From Ruminococcus flavefaciens FD-1 (GTDB lineage: Bacteria > Bacillota > Clostridia > Oscillospirales > Ruminococcaceae), in the NCBI GenBank assembly GCA_000174895.1, contig ACOK01000097.1, positions 1 to 64,000 on the forward strand: DNA of 64,000 bases, read 5' to 3'. The notes beneath the pieces are model-generated. The model worked only from the letters and a program-made list of their open reading frames with translations. It ran no database searches and was not told the origin of the DNA. Below, one piece after another: positions 34,910 to 43,809 of the stretch (position 1 is the stretch's first letter; each line of letters begins with the position of its first letter). The position numbers and the translations under genes were made by a program.

Positions 34910-36190
34910 ATGAATAAACTTTACAGGTTTGCTGCCGCAGCTGCTGCAATGGCTTTAGCAGCATCAACTGCAAGCTGCAGCTCACCAAAGGCTATCACTT
35001 TCGGAAACGGTACTAAAACTGCAATGACCATTGACGGTTATGACGTTCCTGCAGGCGTTTTTATCTATAACGAGTTATATGCATACAACAACGCCTCATA
35101 TACATTATACGCTAAGAACGGCGAATACCCTACAGTAGAGGATGTCAAGAAGGCTAACATCGAGTCTATGGACGCTACTGACTGGATCCAGAATTCAGCT
35201 GTTGATTACTGCAAGGACTTCGTTGCTACCGAAAAGGAATTCGAGAAGATAGGCGGCGAGCTTTCTGCTGAGGATCTTCAGGAGATCAAGGACGGAGTTG
35301 AGCAGCAGCTGGCTAATACTCTTTTCACTGACAACGGTATCGGTGAAGAGTCCATCAGAGCTATCCTCACAAATTCATACAAGCAGAATGCTGTTTTTGA
35401 GCATTACTACGGTATCGATGCTGAGGACGGATGCTCAGAGGAGGAGCTGAAGGAGTACTTTATCGACAGGACTGCAAGAATCAAATATTTCCCTGTAAGC
35501 CTTGTTAACGAAGAGGGCGAAGCTGTAAGCGATGACGAAAAGCACGAGCTTACAAAGCTGGTCGACGGCTATATCAAGGAGATAAACTCCGCCAAGACCA
35601 ACGAGAAGAAGCTTGAGAAGTTCGACGAGGTCAAGGCTAAGTACGACGAGTACACTGCTAAAAAGGCCGAGGAAGCTGCTGCAGCCGAAGCTGAAGAAAA
35701 CGGCGAAGAAGCAACAACTACAACGACTACTACAACTACTTCCGCTGATGATGAGGTAACTACTACAACAACTACAGATCCGTTCGCAAATGAGGTCACC
35801 CTTACAAAACTTACAACTACAACTGCCGATGAAAGTGCTGATGATGCTGAAACTACAACTACTACAGCCGCTGACAACAGTGCAGATGATTCTCAGAAGG
35901 CACTTAAAGCTTACAATGATTACGTATTCAACGATCTGAAGGAATACACCGCTGAGAAGTATCAGTACGATGAGAATACTATCTATGTCATTATCAAGGG
36001 CGATATCAAGGAACGTATGACTGAAGACGATATGTGGTCTGAGGACAGCGTTGAAGCTCTTATTTCCGAGCGTTACTACAGTGATTTCACTGACAGAATG
36101 AAGAAGATAGCTGAGGGTATGACTCCCGAAAAGAACGCTTCTGCATTCAGACGCTTCTCACCATTCAAGTTAAAGCTTGAGAACGTATAA
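34910..36190 (+). CDS. Lipoprotein of the SurA/PrsA foldase type with Thr-rich inserts
   Basis: The 426-residue protein has a lipoprotein signal (ALAASTASCSS; Cys about 23) and a helical SurA-N/trigger-factor-like region (about 30-250; ELYAYNNASYTLYAKNG, GIGEESIRAILTNSYKQ). A low-complexity stretch of threonine runs broken by acidic segments follows (about 265-325), then a helical C-terminus. No parvulin PPIase motif is visible, so it may be a chaperone without isomerase activity. The start at 34910 has GGAGG 8 bases upstream. The role is inferred. Confidence 0.65.
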   Translation: MNKLYRFAAAAAAMALAASTASCSSPKAITFGNGTKTAMTIDGYDVPAGVFIYNELYAYNNASYTLYAKNGEYPTVEDVKKANIESMDATDWIQNSAVDYCKDFVATEKEFEKIGGELSAEDLQEIKDGVEQQLANTLFTDNGIGEESIRAILTNSYKQNAVFEHYYGIDAEDGCSEEELKEYFIDRTARIKYFPVSLVNEEGEAVSDDEKHELTKLVDGYIKEINSAKTNEKKLEKFDEVKAKYDEYTAKKAEEAAAAEAEENGEEATTTTTTTTTSADDEVTTTTTTDPFANEVTLTKLTTTTADESADDAETTTTTAADNSADDSQKALKAYNDYVFNDLKEYTAEKYQYDENTIYVIIKGDIKERMTEDDMWSEDSVEALISERYYSDFTDRMKKIAEGMTPEKNASAFRRFSPFKLKLENV

Positions 36191-36197
36191 TAATAAT

Positions 36198-36230
36198 GAG
36201 GACATCCTTTGAGCGGATGTCCTCTTTTAT
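36198..36230 (+). terminator. Terminator of the foldase-like gene
   Basis: GAGGACATCC / GGATGTCCTC stem, then TTTTAT. Confidence 0.85.
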
Positions 36231-36234
36231 TGCC

Positions 36235-36271
36235 AAAATCCCCCTGATATTCTGAATATCAAGGGGGATTG
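36235..36271 (-). terminator. Terminator of the dnaD operon
   Basis: AATCCCCCTGATATT / AATATCAGGGGGATT-type stem (15 bp with one mismatch), then TTTT on the minus strand. Confidence 0.75.
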
Positions 36272-36274
36272 TTT

Positions 36275-37243
36275 TTATGTGGCGTTCCGGTTGCGGGCGA
36301 TTTGCAGTCTTACATCCTCGCCGTGGAATTCGAGGCATTTGTAAGCGGAGACTATACGTGACACCACTCTCTCGTCGTATCTTCTGGAGATACCCGAAAA
36401 ATCAAGGTTTGTGCTGATAATAGTAGGTCTGCCGCAGTTAAGACGGGTGTTCAGTATATTATAAATAGTAGCATTGTAGAACGGAGTTTCGTATTCTGTG
36501 CCGAGGTCGTCGAGGATAAGCAGTTCTGTCTCCATTACCAGGTCGATCATCTCCGAAGTGTGTTCACGGCTGAAATGCTCCTTTTCAATGCTTCTGAGAA
36601 TGTTTATCACCGAATCGTAAATTACGCTGAATCCTTTTTCGAGGACCATATTAGCAATGGCGAGGGAAAGGTGAGTCTTTCCCAGACCTGTGCGTCCGAA
36701 CATGAAAATGCTGCTTGACTTAGCAGAAAAAGTAGCGGCATACTGCCTTGTGTATTCCAGGATCTTCTTCATTGTCTGGTAGTCTTCGCCTTGATAGTAA
36801 GTCAGGCTGAATTTGTCGAAGCTGGAAAGTTTCAGCTGTGCGCTTTTGTTCAGTTCATCGGCTGAAAGTTTGCCGCAGAGCCTGTTGAAGCATGAACAGA
36901 ATTTAGAGCCGTTATAGCCGGTATCACAGCAGATGGGGCAGGTGTAGTGGATATCGAGGTAGTCCTCGGGGTAGCCGTTTGCGGCGAGTATCTTTCTTGA
37001 CATTTCCTGCGCTCCAAGATTGTACTGCCTGAGCTGTTCTATTTTCTTTTCGGCGTCCACGCTGTTTTTGTCCGAAATGATCTTGATAAGCTCCTTGCCG
37101 GTATTATAGAGAACTTCGTTGATCTCTCTTATCTGAGGAACTTTGCTGTTAATCTCGCTGATACGGGCTTCGTTTTCACTTATTGCAGTCATACGGCGGT
37201 TGGTCATAATGGCCTGAGCCTTGTCGAATATCTCGCTTTCCAT
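36275..37243 (-). CDS. DnaC/DnaI-like helicase loader ATPase
   Basis: The 322-residue protein has an N-terminal coiled region, a zinc site (CPICCDTG ... CSC, about 105-120) and an AAA+ domain: Walker A FGRTGLGKTH (about 188), Walker B LLILDDLG, sensor STNLD. It loads the replicative helicase at origins and restart sites. It lies 12 bases after a DnaD-domain gene, the usual pairing in Firmicutes (DnaD/DnaB-DnaI). Confidence 0.88.
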   Translation of the reverse strand: MESEIFDKAQAIMTNRRMTAISENEARISEINSKVPQIREINEVLYNTGKELIKIISDKNSVDAEKKIEQLRQYNLGAQEMSRKILAANGYPEDYLDIHYTCPICCDTGYNGSKFCSCFNRLCGKLSADELNKSAQLKLSSFDKFSLTYYQGEDYQTMKKILEYTRQYAATFSAKSSSIFMFGRTGLGKTHLSLAIANMVLEKGFSVIYDSVINILRSIEKEHFSREHTSEMIDLVMETELLILDDLGTEYETPFYNATIYNILNTRLNCGRPTIISTNLDFSGISRRYDERVVSRIVSAYKCLEFHGEDVRLQIARNRNAT

Positions 37244-37255
37244 TTAAATATCCTC

Positions 37256-38275
37256 TCAGAATTGATTAATTACAACTTTGTATTTATCCACATCAGGATC
37301 GCCGCTTGCCTTGATATTTTTCTTTTTGCTGCTGCGGTAATCGTTTTCGGCTTCACGTACCTGCTGCACTGAGGTGTAGCCGCTGTCACACCATGATATC
37401 AGGATCTTGTTTATGTAGTCGAAGCTGAGTTTGTTTATCTGCTCGATCGTCTTTTCATAGGCGTAGCGGATGAGCTCGGTATCTATCGGACGGCAGCGCC
37501 ACTGTTCAATGAATTCAGCCTGCTTTGAAGTAGGGCGGCGTGTCATCTCAAACATCTTCATTATCCTGCCTGTGTAGTCGTTGGTAACGGTTATCCTCTG
37601 AACTTCGCTCTGTGCCTTTTCAAGGTCGTTTATATCGTTATCAGCCCAGTCCAAGGCCACTTTTTCGATGTAAGAAGGATTGGTCTTATCCATGCTTTTG
37701 CAGTGACTGATGAGAATGATAATGACTTCTTTTTTCAGTCCGAGGTAGTCGTACATCCAGATAAGCAGATTCTGGAAAGTGTGATTGATGGGGCCGAGAA
37801 TTGTTTCGGTCACCTTGAATAGCTCTGAAACGTCAACGGAATCCTTCATTATCTGAGCTATCTCGGATGGAGAGATGTTCTGTTTGGTTCTGCGTTCAGC
37901 CTTCACGGGAGTTTCGGGCACAGTGCTTGCTGTCTGCTCAATTTCACGCTGTATAGGCTGAGGCGGAGGCATCATTATATTCTGCGGCTGCTGTGGAGGA
38001 GGAGCCATGATCGTCTGCTGCTGTGCAGGGGATACCGCCTGTGAAGTCAGGACATTTGCCTGCTGCCAGAAGAGAACAGCGTCTGCTGCTGCCTGAACGG
38101 AAACGCCTGTATTTATGGATATTTCTTCGTCTGTGCATACTCTGCCCGAGCATCTGAGAATGTAGAGCAGAACCTTTATCTGGTCGCCTGAGGCCAGTTT
38201 CAGAAAATTATCGGCGACAACATCGGGGACTCCGAACATACTTCCCCATATACCGCTGTTGACTTTGAATTCCAA
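37256..38275 (-). CDS. DnaD domain protein (replication initiation)
   Basis: The 339-residue protein has an N-terminal winged-helix region (about 1-80), a Gln/Pro-rich linker (about 85-125) and two DnaB_2/DnaD repeats (about 150-220 and 240-310). The second holds the YANK-like motif (LSFDYINKILISWCDSGYTS). It acts in primosome assembly with the downstream loader. Confidence 0.86.
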   Translation of the reverse strand: MEFKVNSGIWGSMFGVPDVVADNFLKLASGDQIKVLLYILRCSGRVCTDEEISINTGVSVQAAADAVLFWQQANVLTSQAVSPAQQQTIMAPPPQQPQNIMMPPPQPIQREIEQTASTVPETPVKAERRTKQNISPSEIAQIMKDSVDVSELFKVTETILGPINHTFQNLLIWMYDYLGLKKEVIIILISHCKSMDKTNPSYIEKVALDWADNDINDLEKAQSEVQRITVTNDYTGRIMKMFEMTRRPTSKQAEFIEQWRCRPIDTELIRYAYEKTIEQINKLSFDYINKILISWCDSGYTSVQQVREAENDYRSSKKKNIKASGDPDVDKYKVVINQF

Positions 38276-38383
38276 AATTATCCCTCCATGTATCGTTTTA
38301 GAACAACATTATACCACAATTTTCACGATTTGTCATCTAAAAAAATAAGGTGCTGCGTCGTGGAATAATGTGCAATTTGCGTA

Positions 38384-38830
38384 TCATTCACCGGTCAGAA
38401 TCCTGATAGCGTTCTCATATTTATGCGATCTTGCAAGCCTTTTGCAGTCAGGTTCATTTGTCAGCGCAGAACGCTGAGGGTCGCTGTTATGCGCAAGGTC
38501 GGCAAGTTTCACAGCTTTTGCTATCGGGTCTGACGCTATGGCTTTTATGTAGTCCTCATAGGCTGTGTCTTTTCTGTGGGTGAGGAGCTGAACAGCCTTT
38601 ATAACTTCCGCAGGGAATATCTCCGCAAGCTGTTCGATAGTCGTGTCAGTGTCCTCGGCTACATCATGCAGAAGAGCCGCACAGACTGTATATTCGCTGC
38701 TCATCTGTTCGGCAAGGTGGATCGGATGGAAGATATACGGGACTCCGCATTTGTCCTTCTGCCCGTGGTGGGCGGTGTATGCGATGTTCATAGCTTTTAC
38801 GGTAAGGTCTGTGTATATCATGCCATTCAT
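38384..38830 (-). CDS. HD domain phosphohydrolase (SpoT/MESH1-like)
   Basis: This 148-residue single-domain protein has AYTAHHGQKDKCGVPYIFHPIHLA (first metal His residues), CAALLHDVAEDT (HD) and AVKLADLAHNSD (last Asp). These match the hydrolase domain of RelA/SpoT and small alarmone hydrolases. It may degrade (p)ppGpp or related nucleotides; no synthetase domain is attached. GGATGA precedes the ATG. Confidence 0.82.
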   Translation of the reverse strand: MNGMIYTDLTVKAMNIAYTAHHGQKDKCGVPYIFHPIHLAEQMSSEYTVCAALLHDVAEDTDTTIEQLAEIFPAEVIKAVQLLTHRKDTAYEDYIKAIASDPIAKAVKLADLAHNSDPQRSALTNEPDCKRLARSHKYENAIRILTGE

Positions 38831-38882
38831 CCTTTCTGTATTATTATCTATATTATAACATAGTATGACACTTTTTTCAATA

Positions 38883-39566
38883 TCAGAACGGAGTGGAGTC
38901 GTACATTTTCTTCAGCTTTCCAACTGCCTTTTTTTCTATCCGTGAAACGTATGAACGTGAGATACCCAGTTTTTCGGCAGTTTCGCTCTGAGTATGGGGA
39001 GATGTTCCATACAGGCCGTACCGGTAGATCATGATGTCTGTTTCTCTCGGGTCGAGGCATTGTTCGATGAAGCGGTAAAGCATTTTCGATCTTATAAGGA
39101 GATCTACCTGTTCGTTTATGTCTGAACCGTCGTCGAGAAGATCCATTATGGTAAGTGCATTCCCGTCCTTGTCAGTCTCTACGGGTTCGTTCATGTAAAG
39201 ATCAGATGCGGACTTTTTAGCCGAACGGAAATGCATCAGGATCTCGTTTTCGATGCATCGGCTGGCGTAGGTAGCGAATTTTGAACCTTTTGTGTGGTCG
39301 AATGAAGAAACAGCCTTGATCAGTCCTATCGTCCCTATAGAGATCAGTTCATCCTGTTCATCAAAAGATGAAGTGTACTTTTTAACAATATGCGCAACAA
39401 GCCTGAGATTATGCTCGATCAGCTTTTTCCTTGCGTACTCATCTCCGCATGAGGATCTCTCAAACAGTTCATGCTCTTCCGATTTCGGGAGAGGTTTGGG
39501 AAATACTGCCGAATTATCAACATGAAGGGCGAAGAACACAAGACTTCTCAAGATATCAAGAATCAT
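38883..39566 (-). CDS. sigK: RNA polymerase sporulation sigma factor SigK
   Basis: The 227-residue protein starts with a hydrophobic pro-sequence (MILDILRSLVFFALHVDNSAVFP...) followed by the SigK hallmarks KKLIEHNLRLVAHIVKKY (region 2), DELISIGTIGLIKAV and a region 4 HTH (SETAEKLGISRSYVSRIEKKAV). It directs mother-cell gene expression late in sporulation after pro-sequence cleavage. The start at 39566 has AGGAGGTGA upstream. The gene is continuous with no skin-type interruption. Confidence 0.92.
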   Translation of the reverse strand: MILDILRSLVFFALHVDNSAVFPKPLPKSEEHELFERSSCGDEYARKKLIEHNLRLVAHIVKKYTSSFDEQDELISIGTIGLIKAVSSFDHTKGSKFATYASRCIENEILMHFRSAKKSASDLYMNEPVETDKDGNALTIMDLLDDGSDINEQVDLLIRSKMLYRFIEQCLDPRETDIMIYRYGLYGTSPHTQSETAEKLGISRSYVSRIEKKAVGKLKKMYDSTPF

Positions 39567-39666
39567 AAAGTCACCTCCTGAAAGTACATTTAAGTTTATG
39601 TTTGTCGATTTGTCCAATATGATAAAGTATTTTTTATAGATAAACGAAAAAAACACTTGAATGATA

Positions 39667-39695
39667 TTGACGTATAGCAAGAAATATTATATAAT
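39667..39695 (+). promoter_or_regulatory. Promoter of the rpe operon
   Basis: TTGACG, a 17-base spacer and TATAAT, 42 bases before rpe. It probably starts a long transcript through the Rnf-like genes. Confidence 0.75.
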
Positions 39696-39737
39696 AATAT
39701 TGTATGAAAAATTGTTGCGTTTGGAGAAAGTGATAAA

Positions 39738-40391
39738 ATGAATTATTTTGTATCAGCTTCTGTTCTCAGTGCAGATATGCTCAATCTGGAAAGCGAGATC
39801 AGAAAAATGGAAAACAGCGGAATCGATATGCTCCATTTCGATGTTATGGACGGCGTATTTGTAAATAATATTACATACGGTCTGGCTATTCTTGAAGCCG
39901 TGGATAAGGGAACTGATATGCTTCTCGATGTTCATCTCATGATAATCGATCCCCTTAAATATGTGGAGAGTTTTGCTCAGTGCGGTGCGGATATAATCAC
40001 ATTCCACCTCGAAAGCGAAAGCGATACCATGGAAACTATCAAGGCTATCAAAAAGTGCGGAGTTAAGGCGTCTTTGTCCATCAAGCCCGGTACACCTGCC
40101 GAAGAGATTTTCCCGTATCTGCCATACCTTGATATGGTCCTCGTTATGACAGTTGAACCCGGATTCGGCGGACAGAGCTTCATCCCTGAAACTCTCGGCA
40201 AGGTGAAGGCAATAAGGGATAAGATCAACGAACTTGGCCTTGATGCTGACGTGGAAGTTGACGGAGGCATTAACGCCGAAACAGCCCCTCTTGTTATCGA
40301 TGCAGGAGCTAATGTCCTTGTATCGGGAAGTTACCTTTTCAAGGCGCCTGATATGGCGGAGGCTGCAAAAAACATAAAGAAAGGTATCTGA
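39738..40391 (+). CDS. rpe: Ribulose-phosphate 3-epimerase
   Basis: The 217-residue TIM-barrel protein has SASVLSADMLNLESEI, MLHFDVMDGVFV, LDVHLMI, MTVEPGFGGQSFIP and EVDGGINAETAP, all signatures of Rpe. It interconverts ribulose-5-P and xylulose-5-P in the pentose phosphate pathway. The downstream Rnf-like gene begins 6 bases later. Confidence 0.94.
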   Translation: MNYFVSASVLSADMLNLESEIRKMENSGIDMLHFDVMDGVFVNNITYGLAILEAVDKGTDMLLDVHLMIIDPLKYVESFAQCGADIITFHLESESDTMETIKAIKKCGVKASLSIKPGTPAEEIFPYLPYLDMVLVMTVEPGFGGQSFIPETLGKVKAIRDKINELGLDADVEVDGGINAETAPLVIDAGANVLVSGSYLFKAPDMAEAAKNIKKGI

Positions 40392-40396
40392 TCCTT

Positions 40397-41353
40397 ATGA
40401 GAAAAGAACGTTATATATGGCTCGATAAAATGATCACTCTTGCCACGCTTGCACTCATGGCTTTTTTCTACTATGGCACTCACTTCCTCGTAACTGCGGT
40501 AATATGCGTTCTTACTGCTCTTGCAGCTGAGTTTGTCTCGCTGAGACTGATGCATAAGAAAATAGATGCAGACGATCTCTCATGTACGTCTGATGCTCTC
40601 ATAATCGCACTGATGATGCCTGCTTCCATAAATTATCTCATTGCTGCACTTGCTGTAATTTTCGGAACAGTTGTTGCAAAGGATGTTTTCGGCGGCAGAC
40701 AGAATATGGTTTTTTCTCCGGCTGCTGCGGCGTATATATTTGTGCTGACTTCGTGGGGAAGGGATCTCCTTATGTATCCCGCACCTCATGTGCATACCGG
40801 TATCGCCGGAAAAGCTGTGGATCTTGTGAATTCCGCTTCCCATACGTTCAATATGACGGGTAAGATGGATTACACCGATTTTGAGATACTCATGGGTAAT
40901 TTCAGCGGCCCCTGCGGTGCTGTCAGCATTCTTCTCCTGACTGTTGCTGCGGTCATGCTTATTTTCAGAAAAGACATCTCTTTCGGCGCATTTTTCGGCA
41001 CTATCATAGGCACTGCTGCATTTGCCTATATTACGCCTATGATAAATGACCGTACCGATTCCGTGAAGTATTCTCTTGTTACCAATATGGTGCTGTTTGC
41101 TGCGGTATTCATTGTGTCCGACCTGAGGATCGCTCCGAGAAAATGGTACTTCGCATTCTTCTACGGTCTGTTTATCGGTATATTCTCATACATCCTCGTG
41201 CTTACAACTGCTAAGGAGAACGCAGTTGTTATCATGTCCGTACTGTTCACTCCTCTTGCACTTGGCATAAGGATTCTCGAAAAGAAGATCAGACTGGCTG
41301 ATGATGAAGATGAGGAAAAGCCTGCTGTTGAGGCAAAGGAGGCTGCGGTATGA
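40397..41353 (+). CDS. Divergent RnfD-like membrane protein
   Basis: The 318-residue protein has about nine hydrophobic helices and the RnfD/NqrB layout: TSDALIIALMMPASI, AKDVFGGRQNMVFSPAAAAY (where the family has GxxxFNPAA) and ILMGNFSGPCGAVS (for LLGNxPGxIGE). The SGAT-type Thr that carries covalent FMN is not clear (SASHTFNMT occupies that place). It is followed by RnfE-like and RnfA-like genes only; RnfB, RnfC and RnfG are absent. It overlaps the next gene by 4 bases. Confidence 0.78.
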   Translation: MRKERYIWLDKMITLATLALMAFFYYGTHFLVTAVICVLTALAAEFVSLRLMHKKIDADDLSCTSDALIIALMMPASINYLIAALAVIFGTVVAKDVFGGRQNMVFSPAAAAYIFVLTSWGRDLLMYPAPHVHTGIAGKAVDLVNSASHTFNMTGKMDYTDFEILMGNFSGPCGAVSILLLTVAAVMLIFRKDISFGAFFGTIIGTAAFAYITPMINDRTDSVKYSLVTNMVLFAAVFIVSDLRIAPRKWYFAFFYGLFIGIFSYILVLTTAKENAVVIMSVLFTPLALGIRILEKKIRLADDEDEEKPAVEAKEAAV

Positions 41354-41964
41354 ATAACAGAAAAAATTCGGTATTTGACGGCATACTGGGCGATAATATA
41401 ATTCTGTCATCGCTGATGGTAATATCTCCCATCATAATCTGCGGCGATTCGGTAAAGAATGCTTTGTCGCTGATCTACGCCTTCAATTCGATGACATTCA
41501 TCTCGCTGATAATAGGTTCCTTCGTTCCTAAGAAGATACCCTATACTATCAGGATCATAATTTATGCCATAATTTCTTCGCTGGTATTCATTCCTGTGCG
41601 ATGGTTCGCTGTGGAATTCTATCCCGATTCGATTCACCGTATAGGGATCTACTACCCTCTGCTGGCGGTAAATTCACTTATCGTGCTTCAGAGTGAGGCG
41701 AAATTCTACCGTATGAAAAAGGGCAGAATGATAATCTCACTGGTATTCTATATCATCGGATTTGACCTTGTGATGCTGTTTACAGGCGCTGTCCGTGAAT
41801 TTTTCGCATACGGCACTATCCTCAGCAAGGTTGCTGACATTAATACTACTGTAAGCGGACTGGGTATGCCTTTCGGAGGCTTTATTTTCCTGGGACTTAT
41901 GTGCGGAGTTTACCGTAAGATCAGGTCATCTGTCCATTCTACAAAAGCAGAAAGTGAGGAATGA
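41350..41964 (+). CDS. Divergent RnfE/NqrD-like membrane protein
   Basis: The 204-residue, six-helix protein aligns with RnfE: ILSSLMVISPIIICG stands for QxLGxCPxLAVT, and IYYPLLAVNSLIVLQSEAKFY for IPLIVTNCxxxGRAEAF. Both cysteines that hold the intramembrane [2Fe-2S] cluster in Rnf/Nqr are replaced by Ser. FTGAVREFFAYG near the C-terminus keeps the GxxREIxGxG form. It probably sits in a complex with the flanking D- and A-like proteins. Confidence 0.78.
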   Translation: MNNRKNSVFDGILGDNIILSSLMVISPIIICGDSVKNALSLIYAFNSMTFISLIIGSFVPKKIPYTIRIIIYAIISSLVFIPVRWFAVEFYPDSIHRIGIYYPLLAVNSLIVLQSEAKFYRMKKGRMIISLVFYIIGFDLVMLFTGAVREFFAYGTILSKVADINTTVSGLGMPFGGFIFLGLMCGVYRKIRSSVHSTKAESEE

Positions 41965-41967
41965 TCC

Positions 41968-42543
41968 GTGTTTATTATAAATGATATCATTGCCCTTCTT
42001 GCTGCTAATCTTATTCTCACTCAGGCACTTGGTACAAGTACCATGTTCATTGCAGCAAGCGGAAGAAAAAATCTTGTCAGAACAGCCTGCGTGATAACTC
42101 TGTTTACTACAGTTGCTTCTGCGTTCACTTATTTCGTGGATGTATTCATGCCCGATTCGGTAAGAGTCTACGCTACACTTATCTGCTATACGCTGATAAT
42201 AGGCGTTCTGTATGCGCTGTTCCTGACAGTCCTCTATCTTTTCGGCAGAGAGAAATTTGAAGCCTACAAGAAGTATATCCATATCTCGGCTTTCAACTGC
42301 GCAGTAATGGGTACTCTCTTCACTATCAGCGAAAGAGCGGCAGCTGACCCTTCGCTTAGAAACACTGTGACTTATTTCCTGAACGGACTTGAAGCAGGTG
42401 TCGGATTCATCATTGCTTCACTGTTCCTTGCAGCTGCATTCAGAAAACTCAATTCTGAAAAAGTTCCTGCATCGTTCAGAGGTTATCCTGCTATGCTGAT
42501 TTATCTCGGCATAATCTCGATGGCAGTATATGCACTAAAGTAA
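41968..42543 (+). CDS. Divergent RnfA-like membrane protein
   Basis: The 191-residue, six-helix protein aligns with RnfA: LAANLILTQALGTSTMFIAASGRK stands for LVNNFVLVxFLGxCPFxGVSxK, so the first cluster Cys is Ser, while the second is kept in SAFNCAVMG. It starts with GTG, with GAGG 8 bases upstream, 3 bases after the RnfE-like stop. Electron transfer through an A/E cluster appears impossible with this set. Confidence 0.78.
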   Translation: MFIINDIIALLAANLILTQALGTSTMFIAASGRKNLVRTACVITLFTTVASAFTYFVDVFMPDSVRVYATLICYTLIIGVLYALFLTVLYLFGREKFEAYKKYIHISAFNCAVMGTLFTISERAAADPSLRNTVTYFLNGLEAGVGFIIASLFLAAAFRKLNSEKVPASFRGYPAMLIYLGIISMAVYALK

Positions 42544-42567
42544 TTCAACCACATAGGAGAGATATAA

Positions 42568-43773
42568 ATGAGATTCAAGAACAAAGGAAGGAAGATATAC
42601 AAGACCAAAGAAAAGAACTACTACGGCAAAAGTCCTGTAGGAAAGGCTTTTTCGGTGGGACTTACCGTGCTTCTGCTGGGAGGTATCGGCTTCATCGGTT
42701 ACAGTGTGGCTGAACCTATAATGAAATACACAAAAAAGGCAGGGGACAGCGAACTGCCTCAGCCTACTACTCTGCCTACGGAAGCACCTACCGATGACAG
42801 CGGCAATCTTATCGGAATGGAGTCGGAAACTCCGCCCGAAGTCACCGTAACGGATACGGAAGCGATCCTCGGATATTCCCTCAGTGTAAATGATCTGATG
42901 AACAGAGATGTTCTTCATACTGCGCTGCAAAGGATACCCGAAGATCAGGGGATACAGTATGTGGAAGTTCCTCTCAAAACCGAAGGCGGAAAGGTTTACT
43001 ACGTCAGCAATATTTTCACCGCACAGCATTCAGGTGCCATTCAGGGGCAGATGACCCTCAGCGAGATCGTTTCAACTATCGTTGAGGACGGTTACAAGCC
43101 CATTGCCAATATCAGCACATTCAGTGACAACATCAGCCCTGCAACATTTCCCGAGCTGGGGTATCTTACCATTGATGACGGCTCGCAGTGGCTCGATGAT
43201 GATTATGAAGACGGCGGAAAGCCATGGACCTCGCCTTTCTCTCAGGTCGCTGTTGACTACAATATCAGCATGATAAATGAGGTGTCGGGTTCGGGATTCA
43301 GCAAGGTCATATGCAGTGACTTCACTTTCCCCGAATTCCATGATACTGATGCTGATTTTCTCGGCGAGAGCGTTTTGAGTCCCGACAGATACAAAGCTAT
43401 GACTTCAGCGGCAAACACATTCTATGAGCATATCACCAACAAAGGCTCCACTATGCTTCTTGAGGTCTCGGCGGCTGATGTGCTGAAGGGTAACAAGGAC
43501 ATTCTTCAGCCCCTTATCCTCAAGGTGAATACTCTCGTGGTGGATATTGATCTTGATGAGATAAGATACGGCGTGTTCACAGGTGATACCGTCTATGAGT
43601 TCAGCGGAAATCCTGCTGAAAACGTAGATAAGATGCTGGATCTCATTGCTGATGATATCAGCAGCTTCAATGTGGTCGTGAAGATCAGGGGCGTCAATTT
43701 CAATCCATCGGATCTGATAAAGGCCTCGGAAAAAGTCAAGGAAAACGGATTCAGTTCCTGTATAATCGGATAA
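42568..43773 (+). CDS. Putative glycoside hydrolase (DUF4015-like), membrane anchored
   Basis: The 401-residue protein has a basic N-terminus, one membrane helix (about 32-52) and a Pro/Thr-rich spacer. The TIM-barrel-like domain shows YKPIANISTFSDNI, DDGSQWLDDD and WTSPFSQVAVDYNISMINE, then GFSKVICSDFTFPEF, matching the DUF4015 pattern (W-D-P ... DYN ... EA ... GFDEIqfDYvRFP). It likely acts on an extracellular polysaccharide. It lies between the Rnf-like trio and hprK. Confidence 0.7.
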   Translation: MRFKNKGRKIYKTKEKNYYGKSPVGKAFSVGLTVLLLGGIGFIGYSVAEPIMKYTKKAGDSELPQPTTLPTEAPTDDSGNLIGMESETPPEVTVTDTEAILGYSLSVNDLMNRDVLHTALQRIPEDQGIQYVEVPLKTEGGKVYYVSNIFTAQHSGAIQGQMTLSEIVSTIVEDGYKPIANISTFSDNISPATFPELGYLTIDDGSQWLDDDYEDGGKPWTSPFSQVAVDYNISMINEVSGSGFSKVICSDFTFPEFHDTDADFLGESVLSPDRYKAMTSAANTFYEHITNKGSTMLLEVSAADVLKGNKDILQPLILKVNTLVVDIDLDEIRYGVFTGDTVYEFSGNPAENVDKMLDLIADDISSFNVVVKIRGVNFNPSDLIKASEKVKENGFSSCIIG

Positions 43774-43809
43774 AACAACACCGATAAAATCGGAGATAGG
43801 AGTAAAATT

